Origin: Anaerolineae bacterium
Lineage (GTDB): Bacteria; Chloroflexota; Anaerolineae; 4572-78; NAK82
Direction: 5' to 3'
Length of the DNA stretch: 8,414 nucleotides
Assembly (NCBI GenBank): GCA_030598425.1
Contig: JAUVPY010000088.1
Span: 1 to 8,414, forward strand
In this document: one piece after another, positions 1-7,264 of the stretch
Layout of the letters: each line of letters opens with the position of its first letter
Position numbering within the stretch: position 1 is the first letter of the stretch
Notes under the pieces: generated by a model
Told to the model about the DNA's origin: nothing
The model's input: only the letters and a program-made list of their open reading frames with translations
Databases searched by the model: none
Position numbers and translations under genes: made by a program

Positions 1-22
1 TAGGCCCTGCGCCCGGTCTATT

Positions 23-42
23 TCGCATAGTCTATTATGCGA
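23..42. repeat. Short inverted repeat (7-bp arms, 6-nt loop)
   Basis: Arms TCGCATA (23-29) and TATGCGA (36-42) are perfect reverse complements separated by six bases. It could be a small hairpin or an operator for a dimeric regulator. No T-tract follows it, so it is not a canonical terminator. No function is assigned. Confidence 0.4.
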
Positions 43-307
43 TTACGGGATGGTGAGGGTTGGATTTGGTAGGGTAGATAATCACTACGCGAAGTTAATT
101 TGCCGGCACGTACTCGGTCTTTAGAAGGTTTCGATTTTCACAGCCTTCACAGTCAGAGATTAGCTTTATTTGATTGATGTCTACGTGCACCCTACTCCCC
201 TTTTCGGGCAGTGCCTGTCGAATTCTGTGATGATATTGTTATGACTACGCGCAATTCGGCACATGAACGGTCTGGATTCCACGAATTAATTCAACGTTCC
301 ATCGCCA

Positions 308-321
308 GACTCTTTAGAGTC
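308..321. promoter_or_regulatory. Candidate operator dyad upstream of the Nudix promoter
   Basis: GACTCT (308-313) and AGAGTC (316-321) are perfect inverted repeats with a 2-base spacer. If transcription starts about seven bases after the -10 at 347-352, the dyad centre falls near -44. Activators that touch RNA polymerase often bind there, and this promoter has no recognisable -35 box. The dyad is seen in the sequence; the regulatory role is inferred. Confidence 0.3.
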
Positions 322-343
322 ACTATCCCGTTTGCATCAGACG

Positions 344-352
344 TGATACAAT
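344..352 (+). promoter_or_regulatory. Extended -10 promoter for the Nudix gene
   Basis: TGATACAAT matches an extended -10 element: TG at 344-345, one base, then TACAAT at 347-352 (5 of 6 to TATAAT). No good -35 lies 16-18 bases upstream, as is usual for promoters that rely on the TG extension or an activator. The start would be near 359, giving a leader of about 108 bases before the ATG at 467. Confidence 0.45.
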
Positions 353-466
353 GCGGCACGCAGAGCGATCAACGTACCTACTGGCTTGCACCGTCAGTAT
401 CCCAGCGCTCAACCACAGAAACAGGCGCGTCAGAAAGCCGAGCAAGACACACGAGGTAACGGACAA

Positions 467-964
467 ATGGAGGGACGCTACACGGCATATCCTCGCACGC
501 TGACCTTTTTGTTGCAAGGAGGGGACGTGCTGCTGATCCAGCGATCGCCTAATGCACGTCTCTTCCCGGGTCTGTTTAACGGTGTTGGCGGCCACGTGGA
601 ACGAGGCGAAAATGTACTGTCAGCGGCACGGCGTGAGGTGCACGAAGAAACGGGATTGGATGTGTCCAACCTAATGCTCCGTTGCTTACTTCACGTGGAC
701 GAAGGAGCCGACCGTCCCGGGGTGCTTGTCTTCGTCTTCGTGGGCCACGTCCAACGACGGGACGTGACTGATTCTAGCGAAGGGACTCTTCACTGGGTGC
801 CGTTGGAGCGCATCGAAGAGCTAAACCTTGTGCCCGACCTTCCGCCGATCCTGGCGCGCATCTTGACCCTCCCTGCAAGTGAGTCGCCAATATACGCCCG
901 CTCTTCCATTTCGCCTGACGGAAATACGCTTCACAAGCTGAGCTGGGATGCTGCTCACGAATGA
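467..964 (+). CDS. Nudix hydrolase (MutT/MTH1-like)
   Basis: This encodes a 165-residue Nudix hydrolase. The Nudix box is complete at residues 42-64 and fits GX5EX7REUXEEXGU exactly: G42, E48, R56-E57, E60-E61, G63. The glutamates in REVHEE coordinate the catalytic Mg2+. Enzymes of this family split a nucleoside diphosphate linked to another group. The run LFPGLFNGVGG before the box resembles 8-oxo-dGTP-type cleaners such as MutT and MTH1, but substrate cannot be read from sequence. No signal peptide or membrane segment is visible, so it should be cytoplasmic. I chose ATG 467 because GAGG at 453-456 sits upstream and homology-like sequence begins soon after. The frame is open back to a TTG at 386, but that extension is Gln/Arg-rich and looks non-coding. 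The next gene has its own promoter, so this is probably a one-gene transcript. Confidence 0.9.
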   Translation: MEGRYTAYPRTLTFLLQGGDVLLIQRSPNARLFPGLFNGVGGHVERGENVLSAARREVHEETGLDVSNLMLRCLLHVDEGADRPGVLVFVFVGHVQRRDVTDSSEGTLHWVPLERIEELNLVPDLPPILARILTLPASESPIYARSSISPDGNTLHKLSWDAAHE

Positions 965-983
965 GACAGCGTGAGAACCCTAG

Positions 984-1012
984 TTGACCCACCATTGCGA
1001 TAGTGCTATACT
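984..1012 (+). promoter_or_regulatory. Strong sigma-A promoter for the receiver-Clp unit
   Basis: TTGACC (984-989; 5 of 6 to TTGACA) and TATACT (1007-1012; 5 of 6 to TATAAT) are separated by exactly 17 bases. A TG at 1004-1005 adds an extended -10. It is the best promoter match in the window. The predicted start is near 1019, giving a leader of about 38 bases to the GTG at 1057. No other convincing promoter lies before 3715, so it probably transcribes both the receiver and the Clp gene. Confidence 0.7.
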
Positions 1013-1056
1013 CAAAGCAGGCAGCGACAGAGTCTAAAAGGATCTAAGGGTATTTC

Positions 1057-1443
1057 GTGGTCGAGGTCGCAGTAGTAGAAGATGAAACCGAAATCAGAGA
1101 ATTGCTAGAGATTGCCATTGGTCTTGCCGGTTTCGAGGTAGTGTCAGCCGGGGATGGAAAGCGTGGGCTGGACACTATCCTTCGCGAGCGACCACGGGTC
1201 GCCATTCTTGACGTGATGATGCCTGGCATGTCTGGGTTTGCGGTGTGCCACGCCGTCAAGCAGTTGATGGGCCATCGTGCACCCTACGTCATTATGCTGA
1301 CCGCCAAGGGCCAGGCAACGGATGTCTCTGCTGGCCATGCCCACGGGGCTGATTTGTATCTCATCAAGCCAGTGGACACCAACAGACTACTCGATCACGT
1401 AAGGGACGCTGTAGACGAGAGCAAAGCTGCCGAATTCCTATAG
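1057..1443 (+). CDS. Stand-alone response-regulator receiver (CheY-like)
   Basis: This 128-residue protein is a single receiver domain with no DNA-binding or enzymatic output domain. The active-site set is complete: acidic pair E8-D9, phospho-acceptor D52 in the run LDVMMPGMSG, switch threonine T82 in MLTAKG, and lysine K104 in the KPV motif. It should therefore be phosphorylated on D52 by a histidine kinase, which is not in this window. Start GTG 1057 is preceded by AAGGG at 1046-1050, six bases away. The protein ends about ten residues after the last receiver helix. It lies 34 bases upstream of the Clp-type gene with no terminator between, so the two are probably co-transcribed. Single-domain receivers act by binding a partner protein; the Clp protein is the obvious candidate by position, which is inference only. 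Confidence 0.93.
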   Translation: MVEVAVVEDETEIRELLEIAIGLAGFEVVSAGDGKRGLDTILRERPRVAILDVMMPGMSGFAVCHAVKQLMGHRAPYVIMLTAKGQATDVSAGHAHGADLYLIKPVDTNRLLDHVRDAVDESKAAEFL

Positions 1444-1477
1444 AACCATCAGTGGCTCTGGATTTCCGGAACGGAAG

Positions 1478-3715
1478 ATGACGCCCAGGAAGCGAACCAG
1501 GGGAACGCTCGACCCCAAAATTCCCTCCAAAGAATTGACCCGCGCCCTCAATGTAGCCAGCGCACGTATACTAAGCCTGAAGAAGCGAGTCCTCACTCCA
1601 GAAGCACTCTTGCTGGTTTTTGTCGAACTAGAGGAGGTGACAGCTCACAAACTGCTGAGAGAACTCCTCAGTACACGCGGACACCGGTGGGATCGCTTCG
1701 TGGGCGAGGCCAGCGGTCTGGCCCATGAACGAATTGCCGCCGACGCGGACTTTGATTGGGAAACCGACGAAGGTAAGCGCATCCCTCTCTCCGACGAAAT
1801 GCTCATCGTCCTCGATGAAGCCCTGACCTTGGCCCAAGCTCGTGACGAGGTTTACGCCGGCACCGAGCACGTATTGGTTGGGATGACTTATACCAAGGTA
1901 TCTACCTCCCGCCTCTTAGAACGCTACGGTCTCACCCAACACGCTGTGCAAGAGACACTGGCTGAACGAGCCGTTGCTCGCAGCACAACTACCACTGATT
2001 ACGTGGCGTTGGCAAGGCAGGGCGAAGTCACGCCCGTCTTCTTTCGCGAAGAGCTGCTGCGCGACCTTATTGGCCTGTTGACGCTGACCTCCGACCGGCA
2101 CGTCATACTAGTAGGACCTCACGGCGTGGGCAAACGGACTCTGGTATACAGCCTAGCGCTGCTTATAGCCGAAGGCAAAGGGCCACCTGATCTGAAGGGC
2201 GTGGTCAAGATTAACGAGGAGGCGCTCCTCGATAATGCCAAGCTGGCAATGATAAGCGGTTTGCGCAAAGCAAAGGACGGAATACTTCTTGTGCCCCACA
2301 TCGCTCGATTTTTTGGCGGCTTTCGCGCTGACTTCCCAGAAGCCGCCGGTAAGGAGCTGCAAAAAGGATTCTTCTCTGTGGACAATGAAGCTATTATTAT
2401 CGGTACTTCTACCGATTCCGAATACGCAGAGCGATTGGAAAGCAACGCAGCCATCAGTGGCCACGCCCATGCCCTGCGAGTCGAGGCAACTTCGACAGAC
2501 GAGACAACGACCATCCTCGACGTGCTAAAACCGAGGTTCGAAGCAGACTATGGCTTGACAATCGCCGACGAGAGCCTGGGCGACGTTGCCCGGCTGGCCG
2601 GGCGCTACCTGACTACCGCGCCGCTGCCAGCCAGCGCTGTACATCTATTGCACCGCGCGTGCGCAACCGTCAAAATGAGTGCACAATCCGGCCTGACCGT
2701 CAAGCCTAACATACCAGCCGACCAGACTCTTGACGCCGAAGATGTCATGGTAACTGCCAGCCAGATCACCGGCATTCCGGTCAATCGGCTGGGTGCGGAA
2801 GAAAGAGCGCGCTATGCTCATATGGTCGAGCATTTGCACAAACGCATCATTGGCCAGGATGACGCTGTATTGGCGGTGAGTCGTGCGGTCAAGACGGCTC
2901 GCGTTGGCCTCAAAGACCCCAAGCGCCCCATCGGCTCCTTTTTCTTCCTGGGACCGACCGGCGTCGGCAAGACGGAGCTGGCCAAGGCCCTGGCTGAGTT
3001 CATGTTTGGCACTGAGGATTCGATGATTGTCCTGGATATGACCGAGTATCAAGAAGAAAACGCGGTCAACCGGCTAATTGGCGCTCCGCCTGGCTACGTA
3101 GGCCACGAAGCGGGCGGGCAACTGACTGACAAAGTAGCTACTATGCCATACTCCGTCGTGCTCTTGGACGAGGTTGAGAAGGCGCACAAGCGTGTCCTGG
3201 ACGTACTGTTGCAGATTATGGAGGAAGGTCGTCTTACCGACGGCAAGGGACGCACCGTCAACTTCAGTGAGACAGTCATCATCCTCACCAGCAACGTTGG
3301 CTCACAATACATGGCCGATTCCGGCCTGTCGTCGGCCTTCGCGCAGGGCGCTGCTGAAGAGGAGCTGAAGCGGCACTTCCGGCCAGAGTTTCTGAATCGG
3401 TTAGATGGCATCATCTTCTTTAATGTGCTAAGTGAAGACGACTTGCGTCAAATCCTGGACCTAATGCTGAATAAAGAAGGGAAACTAGTCGCCGGACGCG
3501 GCCTGAGAATGGAAGTGACCGATGAGGCGCGAACCTGGCTCCTCGATCAAAATGAACACCCAGAATGGGGCGCGCGCCCTTTGCGTCGCATTATCCAAAG
3601 ACATATCCGCGAGCCCCTGGCCGACTGGCTGTTGACCGAAGACCCTCCTAATGGGACAGCAGTACGTGTCGAAGTCAAGGGGCAGAAGCTAGCGTTTCAG
3701 AAGGAAGCCAATTAA
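1478..3715 (+). CDS. ClpA/ClpC-type AAA+ unfoldase with degenerate first ATPase domain
   Basis: This is a 745-residue HSP100 protein. Residues about 15-160 carry two Clp N-domain repeats, the second with the typical TEHVLVGM run. D1 (about 180-400) keeps a Walker A-like GPHGVGKRT (213-221), but R220 replaces the usual Thr/Ser and P273-H274 replace the Walker B Asp-Glu. The arginine-finger region near 327-335 reads SGHAHAL, and the KYRG-type pore loop is missing. D2 (about 440-745) is intact: Walker A GPTGVGKT (492-499), pore loop GYVG (539-542), Walker B D564-E565, sensor-1 N606, arginine finger R641 in FLNRLD, and sensor-2 GAR (698-700). The M-domain coiled coil of ClpC/ClpB is absent, so length and layout resemble ClpA (about 758). 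The ClpP-binding I/L/V-G-F/L tripeptide is not clear; SGL after sensor 1 is a weak candidate. Function is inferred as ATP-driven protein remodelling by D2 only. ATG 1478 has a weak GGAACGG site at 1468-1474. Confidence 0.93.
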   Translation: MTPRKRTRGTLDPKIPSKELTRALNVASARILSLKKRVLTPEALLLVFVELEEVTAHKLLRELLSTRGHRWDRFVGEASGLAHERIAADADFDWETDEGKRIPLSDEMLIVLDEALTLAQARDEVYAGTEHVLVGMTYTKVSTSRLLERYGLTQHAVQETLAERAVARSTTTTDYVALARQGEVTPVFFREELLRDLIGLLTLTSDRHVILVGPHGVGKRTLVYSLALLIAEGKGPPDLKGVVKINEEALLDNAKLAMISGLRKAKDGILLVPHIARFFGGFRADFPEAAGKELQKGFFSVDNEAIIIGTSTDSEYAERLESNAAISGHAHALRVEATSTDETTTILDVLKPRFEADYGLTIADESLGDVARLAGRYLTTAPLPASAVHLLHRACATVKMSAQSGLTVKPNIPADQTLDAEDVMVTASQITGIPVNRLGAEERARYAHMVEHLHKRIIGQDDAVLAVSRAVKTARVGLKDPKRPIGSFFFLGPTGVGKTELAKALAEFMFGTEDSMIVLDMTEYQEENAVNRLIGAPPGYVGHEAGGQLTDKVATMPYSVVLLDEVEKAHKRVLDVLLQIMEEGRLTDGKGRTVNFSETVIILTSNVGSQYMADSGLSSAFAQGAAEEELKRHFRPEFLNRLDGIIFFNVLSEDDLRQILDLMLNKEGKLVAGRGLRMEVTDEARTWLLDQNEHPEWGARPLRRIIQRHIREPLADWLLTEDPPNGTAVRVEVKGQKLAFQKEAN

Positions 3716-3764
3716 GCGATTTTCTATCCTATTCGTGTGAAAAAATGACTCGGTCGTCCGTTTA

Positions 3765-3792
3765 TTGATGTGAAGCCAAGTCTCGTTATCAT
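3765..3792 (+). promoter_or_regulatory. Candidate promoter of the large regulator gene
   Basis: TTGATG (3765-3770) and TATCAT (3787-3792; 5 of 6 to TATAAT) are 16 bases apart. The predicted start near 3799 gives a leader of about 99 bases to ATG 3898. TGAAGCCA (3771-3778) sits eight bases before the -10 and is repeated exactly at 7239-7246 ahead of the downstream operon, which hints at autoregulation. No terminator is visible between 3715 and 3765, so some read-through from the Clp gene is possible. Confidence 0.45.
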
Positions 3793-3897
3793 ATAGATCT
3801 GGATGAAATTCCACAGTTGCTTACAATCCCCAATAGCTTACCGTTTCGAGCAGCAGTCCCCTGGGTACTGGCCGAATCGCGAACGTCAGGAGATACT

Positions 3898-6800
3898 ATG
3901 AATCTCTTTGACCAGGTAACTCGCACCAAAATACTCCTGCCGCGCCGCCGCCCCGACCTGCTTTCGCGACAGCGGCTTCTTGACCTACTCTCTGACCTTC
4001 TCGAATACAAACTGATTATTGTCGCCGCCCCCGCTGGTTATGGAAAGACCTCACTGCTGGTGGACATGGCTCACCAAATTGAGCTGCCAACCTGCTGGTA
4101 CGCTCTGGATTCCCTCGACCGAGACCCCCAACGGTTCATCGCTCACTTTGTCGCGGCGATCGCCCGCCATTTTCCTGACTTTGGGCCGCGATCGTGGACC
4201 ACCCTCGAAAACGGAATTATGGCAAGGTCTGATCTGGACCGCCTGGCGACCTCAATCGTCAATGAGGCGTACGACCACATTCAAGAACACTTCGTACTTG
4301 TTCTGGACGACTATCACTTCGTTGACGACGTTGAGGACATCGGCTACTTTGTCAACCAGTTCATCCGACAGATGGACGAGAACTGTCACGTGGTTATTGC
4401 GTCCCGCTCCCTGCTAACCTTGCCGGATCTGCCCCTACTGGTTGCTCGGTCTCAGGTGATCGGCCTGAGTTTCGACGAATTGGCGTTTCGGGCCGACGAG
4501 ATTCAATCGCTGGTGCTGCAGAACCACCAACTGACGCTATCCGATTCAGTGGCCGAGGACCTGGCGCGTGAGACCGAAGGCTGGATTACTGGCCTCCTAC
4601 TATCGGCTCAGACAATGTGGCAGGGAATGACTGACCGATTGCGTTCGGCCCGTGTCTCAGGCGTAGGGCTCTACGATTACCTGGCACAGCAAGTGCTCGA
4701 CCAACAATCAGCCTCGGTTCGGGATTTCCTGCTGCGAACTTCACCTATGGAGGAGTTTGACGCGGAACTGTGTGCGGCAGTCCTGGGATCAGCCACTTAC
4801 CCCGATGGTCAGAGTTGGCAAAGTCTTATTGATGATGTTCTGCAGAATAATCTATTCGTGTTGCCCGTCGAGAACGAGGGAACCTGGCTTCGATACCACC
4901 ACCTATTCCAGCAATTCCTTCAAACCAAACTCGCCCAGGAGCATCCAGACGAGGAAACTCGCATCCTTCGGAGACTGGCTCGCGTGTACACTGACCGTAG
5001 CGAGTGGGAAAAAGCGCATGATTTGTACCAACGGTTGGGCGACGCAGTATCTATTGCCGACCTGATTGAGAAGAATGGCTCACTATTGATAAGAGCTGGA
5101 CGGCTGAAGACCTTGGCCGAGTGGATCAATTGTCTGCCCTCAGGGGTTGTCGCTTCGCATCCTGCCATCCTATCCCTATACGGCGCCGTACTTACATATC
5201 TAGGCCAAGTGGAGCAGGGTCTGTCATTGCAGAACCAAGCTGTGGAGCATTTCCGAGCCGCGGGCGACCAGGTTGGCCTAGGCCGCGCCTTGACTCAGCG
5301 GACAGTCACTCACCGCTTTTTAGGAGACTATCAGGCATCTCTGGCTGATGCAGACGAAGCACTGTCTCTAGTGGCCACAGGAGATAAAGAACTGCGTGAC
5401 ATACGTGCTGAGGCACTAAGAGCCAGAGGCCAAGGGCTTTCAAGATTGGGACAGTTACAAGAAGCTATAGAATGGTTGGCGGAATCGCTAGCAGCCTACC
5501 GTGCACTGGGTGATGCGGAGCGTGTGGCAATGCTTCACGGGGACTTGGGGTTGATTTATTTTGAAACTGGGCATTATGCTAAGGCATTTACACACTACAA
5601 CCGAGCTCTCGACTACTGGCGAAATACAGGGAACTTTGGTCAGCAGGCCAATCTACTCAATAACCTAGGAGTGCTACATCATCTTAGAGGGGACTACGAG
5701 CAAGCAGATTTGTTGTTGGAGGAAGCACTGGCCTGCGCCGAGCAGAGCGGCTACATCCGGGTCAAAGCCGCTGCCCTCGCCAGTATCGGCGATCTCTACG
5801 CCGACCTGGAAGCCGTTGACGCCGCCTCCTCTGCCTGTCGCCAAGCCCGTGAGATAGCTCAGCACATCGACGACCGTTTCCTGTTGCTCTACCTGGGCTT
5901 AGCCGAGGCTGGCCTAGCCCGATTAAGAGGGGAACTTGGCCAAGGCCAGGACTTGCTTGACGCAGCCAGGCACTTGGTCCGAGAAAGCGGCTCCGACTTG
6001 GAGCAAGGAATTTTTCAGCTGGAGGCAGGAAGACTGGCTCTGGCCGACGGTAAGGGGCTGAATGCGATTGGCCGTCTGGAAGAAGCAGCCAGTCGCCTTG
6101 ACAGCAGTGGTCAAAAGGTAGGGGAAAGTCATGCACACTTATACCTGGCCTTAGCCCATCATATGGAACAGAGCGATAAGGCGACAGCAGATCATCTGAA
6201 GCGTGCTTTTCAATCGGCATCTGAATTGGAGAGCCAGCATCCTCTGGTGGTAGCCGCACGAGACGCCAAAAAGCTTCTGGAGGCTGTCCAAGACGACCCC
6301 ACGCTTGGTCGCCAAGCGGGTCGATTGCTCGGACAGGTAGTCGAGTTCGAGCAAGATTTGCCTACTCTGCGGCGACGCCTACGACGACAGGCTTCGGCGA
6401 TCCCCTTCGGCTACCCCAAACTTCACATTCAGGCTCTTGGAAGAGCTCAAGTAACAGTAGATGGCAAAGCGGTCGCAAATGCCGACTGGCAAGGCCAGTC
6501 AGCACGCGATCTATTTTTCTATTTGCTTACCTATCCCGACGGACTAACCAAGGAGGTATTAGGGACCATTATTTGGCCAGAAAGCTCACCTGGCCAGTTG
6601 AAGCTCAGATTCAAGAACGCCATCTACCGCCTGCGTCAGGCGCTAGGGCAAGAGGTAGTACTATACGACGAAGATCGCTATATGTTTAACCGAACGCTAG
6701 ACTATGAATATGATGTGGAAACCTTCCTGGGGCATTTGACCCAAGCCCAAGCCGCATCCCTCCTCGACGATCAGATCGCTGCATACCAGGCAGCGATTCA

Positions 6801-7140
6801 GACCTACAAAGGCCTATATCTGCCCGAAGCTGAAGGGGAGTGGGCCTGGTGGGAACGGGAGCGTCTGAGACGGGCCCATATAGAGGCGACCACAAAACTG
6901 GCCGAGCTCTTTCTAGAAACAGGCAAGCACGCGACTGCCTTGGAGTTCTGCCAGCGCATCCTAGCTGAAGACCCCTGCCTAGAGGAAGCGCATCGCCTGG
7001 CAATGCGCGCTCACGCCGCCCTAGGCAATCGCGCGGCCGTCGTGCGCCAATTCAAACACTGTCGACAGGCCCTTATGGAAGAGGTCAACGTACCTCCTTC
7101 GTCCCAGACCACGATGTTATACGAGACACTGACACAATAA
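3898..7140 (+). CDS. MalT-like STAND ATPase regulator with C-terminal SARP (wHTH-BTAD) module
   Basis: This is a 1080-residue transcriptional regulator. The N-terminal third is a MalT-type signal-transduction ATPase: Walker A APAGYGKTS around K50-T51, Walker B VLVLDDYH with D137-D138, then the typical YLAQQVLD (about 259-266) and RYHHLFQQFL (about 333-342) blocks. Residues about 400-810 are helical TPR-like repeats, clearest at about 540-620 (GLIYFETGHYAKA; GVLHHLRGDYEQA). An OmpR-type winged helix follows at about 840-930, and a BTAD domain fills about 935-1080. MalT ends in a LuxR helix-turn-helix; here that is replaced by a SARP output module. AfsR-type SARPs carry the module at the N-terminus instead. 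ATP binding and a ligand or protein sensed by the TPRs presumably control oligomerisation and DNA binding. ATG 3898 is chosen because AGGAG (3888-3892) lies five bases upstream; the open frame extends to TTG 3817 without support. A terminator follows at 7183-7230. Its likely targets are its own promoter and the next operon. Confidence 0.9.
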   Translation: MNLFDQVTRTKILLPRRRPDLLSRQRLLDLLSDLLEYKLIIVAAPAGYGKTSLLVDMAHQIELPTCWYALDSLDRDPQRFIAHFVAAIARHFPDFGPRSWTTLENGIMARSDLDRLATSIVNEAYDHIQEHFVLVLDDYHFVDDVEDIGYFVNQFIRQMDENCHVVIASRSLLTLPDLPLLVARSQVIGLSFDELAFRADEIQSLVLQNHQLTLSDSVAEDLARETEGWITGLLLSAQTMWQGMTDRLRSARVSGVGLYDYLAQQVLDQQSASVRDFLLRTSPMEEFDAELCAAVLGSATYPDGQSWQSLIDDVLQNNLFVLPVENEGTWLRYHHLFQQFLQTKLAQEHPDEETRILRRLARVYTDRSEWEKAHDLYQRLGDAVSIADLIEKNGSLLIRAGRLKTLAEWINCLPSGVVASHPAILSLYGAVLTYLGQVEQGLSLQNQAVEHFRAAGDQVGLGRALTQRTVTHRFLGDYQASLADADEALSLVATGDKELRDIRAEALRARGQGLSRLGQLQEAIEWLAESLAAYRALGDAERVAMLHGDLGLIYFETGHYAKAFTHYNRALDYWRNTGNFGQQANLLNNLGVLHHLRGDYEQADLLLEEALACAEQSGYIRVKAAALASIGDLYADLEAVDAASSACRQAREIAQHIDDRFLLLYLGLAEAGLARLRGELGQGQDLLDAARHLVRESGSDLEQGIFQLEAGRLALADGKGLNAIGRLEEAASRLDSSGQKVGESHAHLYLALAHHMEQSDKATADHLKRAFQSASELESQHPLVVAARDAKKLLEAVQDDPTLGRQAGRLLGQVVEFEQDLPTLRRRLRRQASAIPFGYPKLHIQALGRAQVTVDGKAVANADWQGQSARDLFFYLLTYPDGLTKEVLGTIIWPESSPGQLKLRFKNAIYRLRQALGQEVVLYDEDRYMFNRTLDYEYDVETFLGHLTQAQAASLLDDQIAAYQAAIQTYKGLYLPEAEGEWAWWERERLRRAHIEATTKLAELFLETGKHATALEFCQRILAEDPCLEEAHRLAMRAHAALGNRAAVVRQFKHCRQALMEEVNVPPSSQTTMLYETLTQ

Positions 7141-7182
7141 TCTGCGTCGTTGAGGCCTGATTAATGCCTCCTATGAATATTG

Positions 7183-7230
7183 TCAAAATAAGGCGAAGTC
7201 GGCTATTTGGCCGACTTCGCCTTATTTTGA
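7183..7230. terminator. Perfect 21-bp stem, probable bidirectional terminator
   Basis: Bases 7183-7203 pair perfectly with 7210-7230 around the six-base loop TATTTG. The inner part is G+C-rich, while the outer part is A-rich on the left and ends in TTATTTTG on the right, so it gives a T-tract on either strand. It begins 43 bases after the regulator stop codon and separates that gene from the promoter at 7265-7273. A smaller GAGGC/GCCTC dyad (7152-7156, 7166-7170) precedes it. Confidence 0.85.
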
Positions 7231-7262
7231 GCCTGTTTTGAAGCCACCCTCGGAGCCTTGAT
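7227..7262 (+). promoter_or_regulatory. Candidate SARP-type operator: three direct repeats at 12-bp spacing
   Basis: AGCC occurs at 7230-7233, 7242-7245 and 7254-7257, exactly 12 bases apart. The aligned units read TTGAGCCT, TGAAGCCA and CGGAGCCT. The last unit ends nine bases before the -10 at 7268. SARP regulators typically bind direct repeats spaced about one helical turn, with the final repeat about eight bases before the -10. That there are repeats is seen; that the regulator encoded at 3898-7140 binds them is inferred. The shared core is only four bases, so chance is not excluded. Confidence 0.4.
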
Positions 7263-7264
7263 TG

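Larger units (their letters stand above)
1..343. other. Leading stretch with no supportable gene
   Basis: I see no convincing coding region here. The open frames on both strands are short, and none shows a recognisable motif or a ribosome binding site ahead of a plausible start. The stretch looks more A+T-rich than the genes that follow. It holds two short dyads, at 23-42 and 308-321, listed separately. It is probably the intergenic region upstream of the Nudix gene, possibly including the end of a transcript entering from the left. Confidence 0.6.

Noticed and set aside
98..241. Minus-strand short frame containing DCEGCE
   Set aside because: About 31 residues from a possible GTG with no ribosome binding site and no conservation evidence; one CxxC-like run is not enough.
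211..459. Open frame of 82 residues starting at GTG 211
   Set aside because: No recognisable motif, no clear ribosome binding site, and it runs through the Nudix promoter and leader. It is probably a chance frame.
386..466. N-terminal extension of the Nudix protein from TTG 386
   Set aside because: Gln/Arg-rich sequence unlike Nudix proteins; ATG 467 has a better site upstream and the fold starts there.
1464..1471. TTCCGGAA palindrome just before the Clp gene
   Set aside because: An eight-base palindrome overlapping the ribosome binding area is expected by chance and has no supporting partner site.
3716..3764. Terminator after the Clp gene
   Set aside because: Only three-base stems (for example CGG/CCG around 3751-3760) can be drawn and no T-tract follows them.
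3817..3897. TTG 3817 as the start of the large regulator
   Set aside because: It has no ribosome binding site, whereas ATG 3898 has AGGAG at the right distance and begins the typical MalT-like N-terminus.
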